64,000 nt of DNA from Kalaharituber pfeilii (GCA_015179045.1 WHUZ01000013.1:1-64000); one strand, 5' to 3'; positions 11,468-24,200 are shown, counted from the first letter of the stretch. Numbers and translations: made by a program. The notes: generated by a model from the sequence alone, not told the origin.

Positions 11468-13653
11468 ATGTCGATGCCGCCGTCCTCACAGCCTCAATCG
11501 TCACAGGATATCTCGAATTTGAATTCGGACTCGGGGATTAGAAGCTCGCCGGCACCGGCTTCGTCGAATTCACATGTCGCTCCCAGGTTAGGGGAAGCTA
11601 ATTCTAAGAAAAGGCCTTCGCCTGAGGAACATGAGGAGGGTGACGCAGATCGCATCCATGATGGTGACTACATAGCACCTTCCACCGCAGATTTGGATTC
11701 GAGTCAGCAAAATAAAGGGGGCGAGAATACGGCGGGGAGGAAGCAGTCGGCTGGGCCGCCGCCGAAGAAACGTAAATTGACGCAGGCTGAGAAAGAGGAA
11801 AGAGAGAAGGAGAAGGCGAGGAAAGAGGCAGAGAGGTTGGAGAAGGAGAAGGAGAAGGAAAGGGAGAGGGCGGAGAAGGAGAAGGAGAAGGCAGAGAAGG
11901 TTTGATTATCTCACCAACACAAAGCAACCAGCGGCTTCAAGGTGCCGGCATCGAATTCAGTGACTAATGGCTTCTCCGATGACAGAAAGCGGCATTGGAA
12001 GAGAAAAAGAGGGCGGTGGAGGAAGCGAAGAAGAAGAAAGACGAAGAGAAGCGGAAAAAGGATGAGGAGCGAGCAGAGGCGAAGAAAAAGAAAGATGAAG
12101 AGCAGCGGAAGAAGGATCAGGACAAAGCGAAGAAGGAGAGGGTGGGATACACTTTCGTTTCGTTGCACATTTCCTTTCCCAATCCATGGGCTAATTTACC
12201 CCGAATTGTCTATACAGGCCCAAACTCGACTCAGCGCCTTCTTCGCAATACCCAAGAGTGATCCTGTTTCCCCTTCTAAAGGCAGACCAGCAACCCTTAC
12301 ACCTGACCGGGGAACTGACGAGCACAAGGACAACAGCACAAACCAAAAGTCCGTCCCACCCGTCGACAAACAACCATCAGATTATGAAAAATACTTCAAG
12401 CCATTTTATGTGAAACAGCATGTCACGTTAGCTCCGCAGCATTCATTCACCCGGGACGCAGAATATAAATCATTTATTAAGAGGAAGTTAGACGAACTTC
12501 TTGCAACACCGCTGCAATTGAATCCACCGCAAGAAGGGAATGGAGTTACGGTTGCGCCTGCATTTGGGGTGAAGCAAGCTGAAATCATTGAATTGCTGCA
12601 CCTGCCACATCACAAGCAAACGAAGAGAGGGAAGACGCCGAAATACACTACAAAACAGCTGCTGGAGCTCATAAACACCTCTGAAGCCGAGTTAAATTTA
12701 GGCTCAACCTTGTCCGCGGGCAAATACCCTCCGGATTATTACCTCGAGCTCCTGAAGTCACTGCCTCAGAAGCATCTCCAGTTTGCGGAGGACGTGCGTC
12801 CGCCATACTGCGGCACCTTCACCCGCGTCCCGCCAGAGAAATCCGCGCTTAGGAAAGGGAAGAATCCGTTTGAGCGGTGTTTGCCCAATATTGATTATGA
12901 CTATGACTCGGAGACGGAATGGATAGCCCCTGAGGATGAGGAGGAAGGAGAAGATCTATTAAGTGAAGCTGGGGATGAGGAAGAGGAGGATGAAGAAGAC
13001 GAGGAGGATATGGACGAGTTTTTGGACGACGAGGAGGATGCGGTCAAGAGGAGAGCGGGGGCGCTGTGTCCGTTACAGCCGTTTTCGAGTGGGTTGTGCT
13101 GGGAGAATGAGAATGGGAAGAACGAGAAACGGGAATTTAGGGAGATGAAGATGGGAATATTATTAGGTATGTTGCTATACTCCTTATTCACAAAACAACA
13201 CATTTAGCTGAGTTATATTGTGCTTCAGAGGGCGTATCCGGTCCAATAGACCCCTTTTCCGACCGTTACTGGCTTCCACCACCCAAGTTACCCTCCTCGA
13301 ACAGCAACTCCAATTCCGCCGCCACCGCTGGTACATCCGCCCCCTTCACCAACTCAACCATGAGCACGTTCCTTTCAACCAGCTCCTCAAACCCCAGCAA
13401 TGTAACCCCCAAACGCCCGATCACAAACATCCTCACCATCGCCCAGGGCCCTAAGAAACTGATACCTCCCGAAGACCTCGAAGCGTTCAAAAAGGCCGTT
13501 GACGGAAGCGATATGACCAAGGCAGGATTGGTGGAGCTGTTGAAGAAGCAGTTCCCGAAAGCGAGTAAAGACGCCATCAGGGAGACTCTCGGGAAAGTGG
13601 CGGTGAGGATGGGAGGGAAGGAGGCGGATAAAAGGTGGGTCCTGCGGGAGTAG
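11468..13653 (+). CDS. RLF2: Chromatin assembly factor 1 large subunit (p150 / Cac1 / Rlf2)
   Basis: CAF-1 deposits H3-H4 behind replication forks through PCNA. Four exons, 11468-11899, 11986-12141, 12218-13166 and 13229-13653, join to 653 aa. After a Ser/Pro-rich N-terminus come a KKRKLTQAEKEE motif and the Lys/Glu/Arg (KER) coiled segment (about residues 105-196). A PCNA box QTRLSAFF (198-205) follows, with FYVKQHV and a conserved central block. The acidic signature DYDSETEW and DMDEFLDDEED come next, then LCWEN and GPIDPFSDRYW across the last intron. A C-terminal winged-helix region (LVELLKKQFPKASKDAI, then RWVLRE) ends the protein. Intron 1 uses a weak GTTTGA donor but has a good TGACTAAT branch site. 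The frame is open upstream of 11468 without another ATG, so the start is likely but an upstream exon cannot be excluded. Confidence 0.92.
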
Positions 13654-14579
13654 AACCTATTTCTTCTATTCTAGAATTTTTTTCGTTATATTTGTCAATT
13701 GGTATATCCTATGGGCTGTAGTGGGAGATGGGGGGAGGGGGCTATAATCACGATGACGATGACGCTGACGATATGTGTTGTATGTGTGCTGTATGGCAAT
13801 GTGCGTGTGTTTGGGACATGGGTGCTGCTGCCAGGAGGATGGCAGACTAAAATAGGTCCAACATATCTCATATGAATGCAGGGTTTTGCGAGGCGTTCTA
13901 TTTTGTATATCTTTAGTTTTTTTTTTTTTTCGTTATTTGTGATTATCATATCATATTGCTGTTTTCATGCCGCTTTAGACGGAACAGGACCAAGCATGAT
14001 TGGTTGTATGCGTAGCTATTGCCGTGGGCTGGAGTTAGTTGGAGCGGGTGACACTAGGGGCTGGGACGGTGACATGGTGCGGCACTAGAGGTAAACGATG
14101 CGATGTATAGATACATGTTGATGATAAAGCTTCATTGTTTCACAGGTTCTTCCCCATTGTGTCTATCACGTGGTGATTTGATCTTATCTAATCTCACTCC
14201 CCCTCCAGACCGACCCCCACCTCACGCAACTCCAATGACATTCTCCCACAGCGGCAGCAAAGCAACCACAATGTTAGCTCGCTATGCCCTTCCTTCTCTG
14301 CCGATCTGACGATGCTTCCTAAGGTAACCACCTTTGGCTTCTATAGCACGCACAAAGGCCGCCATTTCTACAGATCCATTATTGTCACCATGCACGACCT
14401 ATCTGGTCCGCACTCCCCGTGGGTTTCGGGATACGAAGTCATTGGATTGGGGATGCAAATGAGAGGAATTGGGACAGGTTGAAGGGAGAACGGAAATACC
14501 TCACCACCACCCCTCCTGCTGCCAACCCGGATACAGCCCATTTTTACCAAACCCCTATCTATTCCGACGACCTTCAGCA
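13654..14579. other. Spacer 3' of CAF-1 large subunit
   Basis: The 5' part is probably the 3'-UTR of the CAF-1 gene (T-rich tract at 13916-13931). No gene is recognised. Confidence 0.35.
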
Positions 14580-14843
14580 ATGGCTTCACTGCCACTTACC
14601 ACGAACGATACTACAGCATTCCCTTCAACCTCTATCCATATCCCCACACTCTCAGTCCTGAAACTGGATGAAGCAAAACATCAACTTATCGCTTCTCTTG
14701 ACACCCTTTCACACCTTCGAACCGCAAACACCAGCCTTGTCTCCCTTACCCAGCGGAGCCTTGAAACAACGCGGTGTGCTAGTACAGGTTACCGTGTTAG
14801 CACTGCTCCTGTAGAGTCAAAATGTTATTTCGAGGCTGAGTGA
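14580..14843 (+). CDS. Hypothetical 87-aa ORF, doubtful
   Basis: An open frame from ATG 14580 starts MASLPLTTND. Its middle looks protein-like and could form a helix (LDEAKHQLIASLDTLSHLRTA). The last ~25 codons read less like protein, and a GTGTGC donor-like site at about 14771 might mean a missing downstream exon. I do not recognise a family. It lies between the convergent CAF-1 and SEN2 genes. Treat as a candidate only. Confidence 0.25.
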   Translation: MASLPLTTNDTTAFPSTSIHIPTLSVLKLDEAKHQLIASLDTLSHLRTANTSLVSLTQRSLETTRCASTGYRVSTAPVESKCYFEAE

Positions 14844-15175
14844 CTGGAGATTGAACTTTCGAAGATAACCCCAAACAAGCGTACAAGCATCACATTAAGC
14901 ATGATCTTCATGAACAGTGCAATAGTGACTATATCCCAATCCCCTTTGGCTGATTCGCTCTTTTTTACCTCAAAAAGAAAGATTCGTGCATCGTATTCCG
15001 CGAACGCCAGTACCAGTACCCATACAATAGGCCTTTCAAAGAAAAGATGATCTCCTAAAAAAAAAGCACACCGACGCAAAAGCATCAAACATCAGCCAAT
15101 AATACACAGCAAATAGCAGCTATCTGTCCGGGGTATCGCTATCCCCAACTCCCCCGGAACAGGAGAATGTTACAT
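14844..15175. other. Spacer before SEN2 3' end
   Basis: Contains hydrophobic minus-strand frames without motif or splice support, probably 3'-UTR. Nothing else is seen. Confidence 0.35.
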
Positions 15176-16732
15176 CTAGTCCCTATTCCGACTAGGCAAC
15201 CACCTCCTCAAACTCACTTCCCTGACCTTATACCTCCCCAACCACCCCGCAATATCCTTCACCACACTATTATTCCCACCATTCTCCAGTGGTGGTGGGA
15301 TCTCCACAAAACACAACACCAAGGTCTTCTTGACCTGACTCGACACTCTATTAATACAGTGCAACCAGTGCCACTCCGGCATCTTCCCTTTCTCAGGATA
15401 CAATTGCCAGTAAGGGTCACTGTAGGATGGAATGATAGTTACGGCGAATTCTGCGTGAGAGAAAGCGGGCCCACGGTCGTAGAGGACTGAAGAAAGACAA
15501 AAGGAAATGTTAGTTAGAGCCTGAAGAGGGTTTTGGATCAATGAATGAGATGATCATGGAAATAGTGAAACGAGGGGACAGTATCAGATCGGGAAATGTC
15601 AATTCAATTACGTTGTTCATCAGCCTGCAGAGTGCTATTCCTGCAGTAAGAGGAAGCGATTCAAAGTAGTATGATCATCATTGTATTGTTATTTAAAAAA
15701 ATAAAAAATAAAAATAAAAATAAATGGAATGAAATGAAATGAAAATAACATAAATTGTGCGGGGTAAAGGGAGAAGGCACGAGGTAACTTACGATAATCC
15801 ACAGAAAACTTTACACCCGCCTTCACAACCCATCCCAGCGACCTAAAATGGTGATATACCGCATAGTGAACGAGGAATGGATCATCGGGCTGTAGGGCGT
15901 CCGCTGGCTTTGCAGGAAAGTAGGAGTACATCCGAAAGAGTTTGAGGAGCTCGGGATTGGTGAGGGGTTTCCCACTGGGGCAACACTCGTCCATGATGCT
16001 GAGTGCGCCCAGGCCATATGATAGGAAGAAGGCTTCTTGAAGAGTCAATTGCAGATGCTCCAAATCTTGCACGTCTACGGCTGTGCGTCGAGCATGAATT
16101 GTACCAGAAGTGCTCGCAGAGTCTTCGACCTTCTGCAGTTGCGCATCCGATGCAGCAGGAATATTCTCCTGCCCACCCGCTTCGGCCATGCCATCCGTAC
16201 TTGAGGCGGAAATTTTACCCTCCTGTGCCAAAATTTGCTGCACCTTCTCCTTCTCTTTCCTTGCTCTCTCCTTCTTGAATTCTCTTCTCTCAATTCTCCG
16301 CCTCTCAGTGAGTTCTTCAGCCGTCAAATTTTCATTTTGACCAATCACACCCAGTCTCCGCTTCGTCCGAGTAAGCCAAGTAGGTTCACTTCTACTCAAG
16401 CTTCCCTTTCCAAAGAATCCTCTACACCACAGACCCTGCAGTGACACAGGATCCGTGACATTGACTGAGCTTGTGGCGCGCGAGAAAGTGCCCTTATACA
16501 ACGGGGTAGGATGCGAATATGAGGACTTGGGAGGGAATAGATAGGTATAGAGGATATATATGATGGAGAGAGGGTTGTGAGGTATTAGAGGGGGAAGAGG
16601 GACAACCTGGAGAGGTAATGGATCAGCGTATATGAGGTTATAGTTGGGCTTTTTCGTCCGCGGGGCCTTAGGGGCTGCGGGTTTGGCTGCGGCGGGAGGG
16701 GCCGCGGTAGGGGTAGGTGGGATGTTTGTCAT
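15176..16732 (-). CDS. SEN2: tRNA-splicing endonuclease catalytic subunit Sen2
   Basis: Sen2 cuts the 5' splice site of intron-containing pre-tRNAs within the Sen2-Sen34-Sen15-Sen54 complex. Two exons on the minus strand, 16732-15793 and 15486-15176, give 416 aa. The N-terminus is Ala/Pro-rich, then KKPNYNLIYADPLPL and the fungal Sen2 segment (YKGTFSRATSSV, LWCRGFFGKGSLSRSEP). A charged coiled region follows (about 130-180), then EAFFLSYGLGAL. The nuclease fold begins at DPFLVHYAVYHHFRSLGW and runs across the intron into YDRGPAFSHAEF. Catalytic candidates are Tyr316, His324 and Lys366 or Lys367, with the Tyr-His spacing of eight seen in yeast Sen2. The 306-nt intron is long for this window and rich in AAATAA. 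It falls just before the active-site Tyr. Confidence 0.93.
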
Positions 16733-17605
16733 ATTGGGACCATTATTACATGGTAGTTTGGCTGAAGGTGTAGAAAAGCCACTCCTGTAATTCAGTTGTG
16801 TTAGTCAGGTCGTTCCTCTGCTGAGTCACTTTGTCTGCAAAGCAGGGAAAAGTGCATTGTCATTAAATTTTGCTCAGATACCGTTGTAGTCTAATGAAGC
16901 TTGCCGTCAACGAGGGCCGACTAAAGTCAGTGTCGAGCCCTCTAGGCCATTTGCAATGGTGTCATCACAGCGAGCCTCCTCCCCCTTCCCTCACCATAAT
17001 TCTCGCACTAACAGCCAATTCCTGCAGTATTGAGAGAAGAATATATATGACAAGGAACAGGTGTCAGTAAAAGCACGATTGAGTGACTTACCAGTAACGC
17101 CACGTATGGAATGTTTCTCGTGGTGATGCTGTTGCTGGAGAACACTGCTGCTGGCAAATTGTCAGTACTTGTGAGATGAGGTGCAACTTAATTTTCCCGC
17201 CGAAAATCTGAAATGGTGTTAGGGTTCCGTCGGGCTGGGCATTTTTCAGGGTTCCTAGGCCCTATTGTAGCACCACCTATCGTGCAATGCACCAAGTAAC
17301 GTGACTATCCCAACACCAGCGCAAAGGCAGCACTTATAGAGTCCGAATTCCAATGCTCCATCTATTTGATGCCAGGAAACAGAAAATATATGACAAAGGA
17401 AATGAGAAAGTAGTATATATAATACACATTTGCGCAAACATAAAAAGACGGATGCTTGTTCCTTTTTTACCATCAAGGCTTCTTTTACCTTTTGTATGCC
17501 TCCCCTCTGCTGGGTGCTCCCGACGCACATTCATAATAATCGGCCCCAACTGCAAGCAATGTGGAGTCCTGCAAATCATTCTTCATATACAGAAAATAGA
17601 ATACC
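16733..17605. other. Intergenic region between SEN2 5' end and mL44 3' end
   Basis: Tandem minus-strand genes flank it. It should carry the SEN2 promoter and the 3'-UTR of mL44. No additional gene is recognised. Confidence 0.4.
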
Positions 17606-18616
17606 TTAGTTCTGGAGTTCACGCTGCTCCATAATTCTGGCCACAAATTTCTTTGCCTCAAGCCCACCCCGCGTTAATGCAATTGCTCCAATGATGGCAT
17701 GGAGGCATTCCATGGCTACGGTATTCTCTCCAGATTGAGTAAGATCATTCACCTGTAGAAAGATAGGAGTCCGAGTCAGCGAAAGCCCGAATGCGTGTAG
17801 ATACTCCAGTTCCTTACATTCATAGGTTTCCACCTCATCACTTTGGGAATACCGGCTCGCCTTGCTACTGAGGCCATGAACTCATCGTTCACGTGCTCAC
17901 CAACTGCGTCATATGTTGCGCTTTCCAAATTCTTATAGTCCGGGTGTTCGAAAGGGCTTGGTGCACGATATGTGCCAAAGTCAGATGTCACAATCGCAGG
18001 CCCAGCGCTTGATTCCGACGGCTTGGACGAAGGCAATGGTGTCTGATTTATTATGTGCAGATTAACATGAAAGAAGAGAATGCGGCGGCCTAGGAGATTA
18101 ACATATCAGCCTAGAGCCCATTTGCAATCCCCTCATTATGCGCTGGTAGCATAATCGCAAATACACTGGAAGCGTACCCAGGAAAGCCAACTTGTTATTG
18201 TAGGGTTGACGTCCGTGGTCAAACGACGCATGCGTTACTGCCTGCCATCTAAGGTCCTCCGGCAGGACATTCGCCCCCCGCGGGCCCATACCAAAAAGCT
18301 TCTCATACATTTGATCCAACACAGCCTGGTTATCATTGACCCTGAATTCCGGGGCGGGTTCTCTGGTCCGTACCGGGGCGCGGGGCTGCGGCCGAGTATG
18401 CTGATATATCTTTATTCGTGGTAGCCCATACTCCCGCGCCGGCGACTGCGATTCCGCTTGTGCTGCTGCTTCAGACGAGCTTGCGCGGGACTGTTGAAGG
18501 CTATATGTGAGGAACGGTGATAGAGATTTTCGGGGGAGGTGGGGCTGTTGATTGAGACATCGGGAGCATGCGGACCATGACGGCAGCGTCCGTCGTAGGG
18601 GGGCAGGTGGTGCCAT
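17606..18616 (-). CDS. MRPL3: Mitochondrial large ribosomal subunit protein mL44 (MRPL3), RNase III-like
   Basis: A structural protein of the mitochondrial 54S subunit with an inactive RNase III fold. Three exons on the minus strand, 18616-18178, 18089-17818 and 17752-17606, give 285 aa. The N-terminus (MAPPAPLRRTLPSWSACSRC) is basic with no acidic residues, as expected for a mitochondrial presequence. Motifs in order are WQAVTHASFDHGRQ, YNNKLAFLG joined across intron 1 to RRIL, YDAVGEHVND, VMRWKPMN, then ECLHAIIGAIALTRGG and KKFVARIM. Intron 1 has an alternative downstream AG, but only the acceptor CTCCTAG ending at 18090 keeps the conserved LAFLGRRIL. The ATG at 18616 was preferred over upstream in-frame codons because it starts the presequence. 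Confidence 0.88.
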
Positions 18617-19720
18617 GCTGGTGGTGCTCTCTGTGGTAATATCCTCCTCCCGTCCAATCGCCAGAGTCCAATTGCGCTTTGCTCGGATTCGACGGGCTAT
18701 GCTCGACTTACGGCGAGCACCTGCGAGAGGGCCATTGGGAGATCTACAGTCTTGGCATGATGACTCAGCGCACAGCCAGCTACTGGCCAGTTGGCTGGCG
18801 TTACCCTCAGCCAAGGGTGCTGGCCAATGTGGGAGAGAGGCATGCTGTGGTGTCTGCTGTGTGGGGAGGCATCTCTGCTCTGCGATGCCTGCGGGGACAG
18901 ATGGCGCTGTCGCGCCCCCCGAGTGCCCGCATGCCGCATGCATCCGCGACGCACTGGCTCGTGCGAGGGGAGCTTGCATGTCACGTGCGACCTATGGGGT
19001 ACTTAATAAAGTCACGTTGTACGCGCTTGTCTCCTGTTCACGTTCCCAGTTTGGTTTTTGTATTTCAGCTACTTAAGCATGTCTGTTCGTGCATACTTGA
19101 ATAGAAGGTTATTTCAAAAATATTTGATGTGAACATATGCGCTCGGGAAGAAGGTACTTTAAGCTGACAGGCATTCATTCACGTGATATCATGGGTATTT
19201 CGCATTCTGCTCATAACAATTCATACCGGAGTCTCGAGGCTGTTCCAATGGATGAAGAAGGCATGCCCAGTTCTCGACTCTGTATCCTCTCATCCCAAGA
19301 CCATCTGATCCGGAGAAGAAGCTTACCAATGCGGATCTGCATCCAGAGGCGCGAGAATGTGTTTCTGTGGCAAGTTCTACCTTCCAGTGTCTTCCCACCC
19401 TTCCATTTTCTGTACACCCTCCTACTCGCGCACCAACACAATACAAAACTACCTGAAGTGCAAAAAATAAATGAAATAAAAATAAACAAAAAAAGATAAA
19501 AATTATGAAATAACATAAAACAACAACACAACCCAAACAGAGGGAGTGGTGCGCAATGGCTTCCGCCCCTCCCCGCTCTCCGTGGCACTTCAGCCCGCCT
19601 TTTTGAACTTTTCTAGCTCCATCAATCGGCCGCATACATAGGTACATAGTGCCTACATATTTGAAGCTTTACTTATATATGCTTCACGTACCTGACGCAG
19701 CCAGTGTAAGTAGTAGATAC
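18617..19720. other. Upstream region of mL44
   Basis: Promoter side of mL44. Several overlapping long frames in GC-rich sequence at 18550-19000 are shadows without motifs. From 19100 the sequence becomes AT-rich up to the transposon. Nothing else is supported. Confidence 0.4.
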
Positions 19721-20517
19721 TATTTGGCGGATTTTGCAAAGTCCGGTTAACACATATTTGGTTATTTTCCGGTTATTATTAATCAATGTTACTGTAGCAA
19801 CGTGTTGTTTGTGGCTGAGTTAACCAAATTTCTGGCAATTTTCCGGTTATATAACCGAATAATTCGGTTAAACACAAAGTGCGGGTAAGGACTTTACATC
19901 AACACCAAAGTATCTTGATATTTTTTACTCGCTCAAATGTCTTCCCAAACCCCTTCTCTATCACCTGCGCCTGCAATTTTAGCATCCCGTGGGCGTGGTC
20001 GTACAACATCGTCCTTACCGCAAACTCAATCTCCGGCACCTCAAACCCAATCACCAGCACCTGCAGACAACTTACGTACTCGACTCAATGATGAAGAAAA
20101 GCTTCATCTAGTCCGCTTATGCATTGAATACCAAGCGGAGCATGTCAAAGGCAAGAAAGGAGCGTTTTGGCAAAAAATCAGAATGTTACTGAAAGAACAA
20201 ATTGGGAAGGACCTCCGAGATCCTCATAGTACAATGAGAATCTTGCTTCAACAGTTTGAAGTACAAAGGCTGCCGCAGATGCGACAGCTAAAGTGGTCTT
20301 GCGGCGCGAGGTTATCGCCATAGGTCGAATATGCGTGCGGTATGCGTGGAATATGCGTGCAGTTATGCGTGGAAAATAACCGAAAAAATAACCGCAGAAA
20401 TAACCTAGGTACGTTGCAAAATCTGGGCCGTTTTTTGGTTGGGTTATCATGACTAATGGTTACCCGGAAAATAACCGAATTTCAATAATAACCGGACTTT
20501 GCAAAATCCGCCTATTT
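19721..20517. mobile_element. 787-bp TIR DNA transposon with 5-bp TSD (TATTT)
   Basis: The element spans 19726-20512. Its ends are perfect 24-bp inverted repeats starting GGCGGATTTTGCAAAGTCCG. TATTT directly repeats at 19721-19725 and 20513-20517 as the target-site duplication. Subterminal DNA holds many CCGGTTATT / AATAACCG motifs in both orientations, plausible transposase-binding sites. It encodes one small SANT/Myb-like ORF and no recognisable transposase, so it is probably non-autonomous. The 5-bp TSD argues against Harbinger (3 bp) and Tc1/mariner (TA). The superfamily is left open. Confidence 0.85.
19937..20323 (+). CDS. SANT/Myb-like DNA-binding ORF inside the TIR element
   Basis: A 128-aa frame from ATG 19937. 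A Ser/Pro/Gln-rich leader with a repeated TQSPAP is followed by LNDEEKLHLVRLCIEYQ, KGAFWQKIRMLLKEQIGK and DPHSTMRILLQ. The Trp/charged-helix pattern resembles the Myb/SANT-like domains carried by several DNA transposons and their accessory ORFs. The C-terminal tail after residue ~105 loses similarity, so the ORF may be truncated relative to an autonomous parent. It lies wholly within the inverted repeats, so it is element-borne. Confidence 0.6.
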   Translation: MSSQTPSLSPAPAILASRGRGRTTSSLPQTQSPAPQTQSPAPADNLRTRLNDEEKLHLVRLCIEYQAEHVKGKKGAFWQKIRMLLKEQIGKDLRDPHSTMRILLQQFEVQRLPQMRQLKWSCGARLSP

Positions 20518-21120
20518 AGTACCTACATACTTGTTTTATCTCCTGAAAGCATCTTGTACTTTTATCCCTGGTGTATTAGATTGAAGCTCAAACTCGAACA
20601 GATCTCAAGTTGCAGTATAATTGTTATCACTTCCATGGTTTAACTATACACAATTGTTATAATTCATTGACTTTTTTTCCTTCTCAACTCACATTAGAAC
20701 TAGCTGTACAGAAATCAAACATCTAACACATGGACAGCAATTGTACACTAACAATAACCTCCCTTCCGACCTCTGCCCCACATACCGGTGAAAAGTTGGT
20801 TTTGTTGAAAATTCCCGTTCGTATTTCTTCTTTTTCTTTCTTTCTGGTCTCTAGAACAGCACGTCCGCGTACGAAAGAAAGAGAAAAGAGAATGTCGGAT
20901 TCACATGGTGCGGTTCTTGACACTATCCACTGACATAGCCACACGACGGGGTGTACAGCGCATGCTTTAGCAGCGCCGAAGAATCAAAACCCGGAAATAG
21001 AAAAGAACGCAAATATTCAGATCCTAGTACACCCGTCCCAGCCCATGAAACTCATTGACAAGAAAAGAAGAGATGGAAAGAGAAAGCAGAGGAAAAAAGA
21101 AAAAAGAAGTAAGAAAAAAG

Positions 21121-21159
<39 letters not shown>

Positions 21160-21292
21160 GCAAAAACTCCACACCAGAGCTTTGAAGATGGAAAGAATAG
21201 AGGAAACAGCAAAATAAAAGAATTTAGTTTTAATAGAAATTTGCCTCCCGTTGAATAGAAGTAACGAAAAGGACAGCATAAAATACAAATAA
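20518..21292. other. Spacer between transposon and KDM5 3' end
   Basis: Contains an A-rich tract with a ~33-bp poly(A) run at about 21120-21153. The part adjoining 21292 is likely KDM5-like 3'-UTR. No gene is seen. Confidence 0.4.
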
Positions 21293-24200
21293 TTAATCTC
21301 TCATGGCAGTATCGTTCAGGAAAGGGTCAATGACATCGCTTGTCAACTGGCGGAGTGACACCGCAGCCATGCTCGATGGTGCGGAGGACGACGACAAGGA
21401 ATCACCTGCATTGGGTGTACTGGAAGAATTTGACGAGGTCGATGCGGCAGACGAAGTTGCTGGCTCCCGTGTATACAAGTTGTCCGCGTCCTGATTGGTT
21501 AATGTCTCAAACATATGATTGACCTCTCGTGCGCTGTACTGATCTCGCTCACGATCACGTGAGCTGCCTCCCATGCCTGACTGGTAGCTGTTCAACAACG
21601 GAGAGTCCCCATTACGTAGGGCACCCATCGGAATAGGTGAAGTTGACATTGAATGATTTGTCTGGCTGTACTGGTGAGGAGACACCTGAGTGGAGCCTGG
21701 CATCGAGAAACGTGACCCACCATAATCAAATTGTGGATGCTGCTGTATGCCATGACTTGGGGTATGCATTTGAACAGGACTCATGGACGATGAGGATGGT
21801 GGGTGAGAGCTCCCTTTATGCGGCGCAGGTTTTATCGGCGCAGGCTTGTTGGGCTCATTAGTCTTCTTTTTGAATGTATGGGCCTTTGTGCGCAAGGTCA
21901 TTGGCAGTTCCTCAGGCGTATTGACACCATACTGTGCCATCAACTTCTGCTGCTTTGTCGGGCGTGGCTTCCGTGTAGAATTAGAGCAGTCTATGATTGG
22001 AGGAGGGTCTGGCGCAATTGGCATCCACCTATGCAACTCGGTCCGGAAGAAATTTGTCTCATGGGCAAGAAGAATTTCAGCGCCTTCAATCTTCCTCAGG
22101 TAGAACCTCATCATTGGCACCTCCGCTTGGCTTAGGCCAAGACTGTTGGTGAATGGTTGAATATTATCTCTGAAATTCTGGGCGGTCTCAATGATACGAT
22201 CAAGGCAGTCCTTCTCATCAGGTATAAACGGAAGCTTGGGGATCTCATTTCGCCATTCAATCAACTCTTCAAGTTTTGGCCTGGCTGCATCACGAGGAAT
22301 CTTCACCCGGTAATCGCAGATAGGGCAAGTGTACTTATCGTCCTCCTTGACCTTACCTCGTGCAATTTTCAAGCATTTACCATGGTACCTACACAGAATG
22401 AGCCATATCACAAGTAGTAAGAGAATATGAAGTGACACTTACCACTCATGGCACACCTCGCATTCAATCATCATTCCAGCTTCAGGTGCTCTGCAAATGC
22501 AGAAGACCTCCCTTGGTCGTCCACGAGAAGAGTCTCCAGAGCCGCCGATCGGACTAGGTTCGCGCGATGACGGCTCTACCGGTGTTCTAGGACGATCTTC
22601 AAGATTGAAACATGCTTGATTTCGAGTTTCCACGTAGTTCATATGCATCTGCAGAATATGCAATGGAGCGTTCGCCTTTCCAAACAATTTCTTCCCTCTG
22701 CGCATCCAGTCTTCATGCCTTTTCTGCTCTTTCTCCAGGTCAATGGTCCCTGTAGGCTTGCTATGTAGCTCTGCCAACGAATCCATTACCTCGCGTACAT
22801 CCTTATATTTCGGCCGCTGCTCGGAATCTGGGAGCTGGCTACGTTGGTATAAGCTAATAATCTGTTTGTGCGCTTCACGTTGTTTGTTAAGAATTTGATC
22901 CACTTGGGCCAAAGTCTCCCTTGAAACTGGGAGCGTCGACGCCTGCCCCGACAATGCCTCCAATTGTTGGAAGTGAACAATTTCAACGGACATCAACTCC
23001 TTCGCCTTCGACTCCCACATATCTCCAGCGACCTTCTGAGACTTGTAATGGGCCATCTGCTCGTTTGTATCCGGTATCTCTAACTCAACTCCTTGGTTTA
23101 TCAACTCGGCGACGTCCTGCAGGCAAAGGTATCTCCCACGGCAATCACGTGCATGATCAATCCATTTCAGTTGACGAAGTACCTTTTCCAACTGATCGAC
23201 TTCAACGAGATCCACATTAAAGCTCTTGCCGTGCTCAATCAATTCCTCGAAAGCCTGCGTTGTATAGATGGTCGGATTATTCAAAGCAGCATTGGCTTGC
23301 TGACGGAAACCCTGGATAGAATTTGCCCGTTCACGAAGTTGATCAATCTCTGGACAATCAAATTCAAGCACATCGGCTTCCTCAAGAAGTTTCATTATAT
23401 TTTCCAGTTTTCGATGCTCCTTGTCCCGTTCCTCTAATTCCGCTGCTTTTGCAGTTCCCTTCCGCCAAGCTTTTTCGTTCTTCCTACGGTTTTGTTGCTT
23501 CCGGGTGATGTAATTGGTAGCCTCGTCAACCCACTCATTACAGCGTTCAACGAATTCTTTCAGAGGTCCCAATTCCGAGATTGGGTATGGAATACGCTCG
23601 CCTTCGGCGAGGAGCGACCGGAGAAGTTTGAGCTGGGGTCTGGATGTGTCGGCTACTGATTTCTCCAATTTCGCAATCCATGCTTTAGGTAGATTCGCCT
23701 TGTCCGCTACTTTTGCGACAATATCAATCAGGCTGTCATCGCAGTAGCGTAATCGAAGAGTCAAGTTACTTGGCCCGCAATCACAGATATCTTTGTAATG
23801 AGTTGGACAAGTGACATTTGAGGTGCACTGGCATGTGACCTGTGAGAGGTAGCAATAAACCTTACACACACCGCACTGATATTGATCTTCTGAGAGGTCT
23901 TCTTCGAGTACCTGCTCATGGAGATCCTCGATTTTCTGTCGTATTGCATTACGCTCCGCCAATTCCCGGTCTCGTATACGGGCTAAAGCAGGTGCAAGCC
24001 TAAATCGCCCGGTTAGTTAACTACACACTCGCTCTGGAACAACGGGAACATTGAAATCTCCAGAGACCGCAATTTCGTAGCACATAGGGAAAATACGAAC
24101 CATGTGGCAGTCTTTATACTTGTATCACGTGCAGCGCAGGTGAGCAATAATTCATCGTGAGAAAATACAGGGGCTTTCCTGAACTGTTGGTAGCGTTCGA

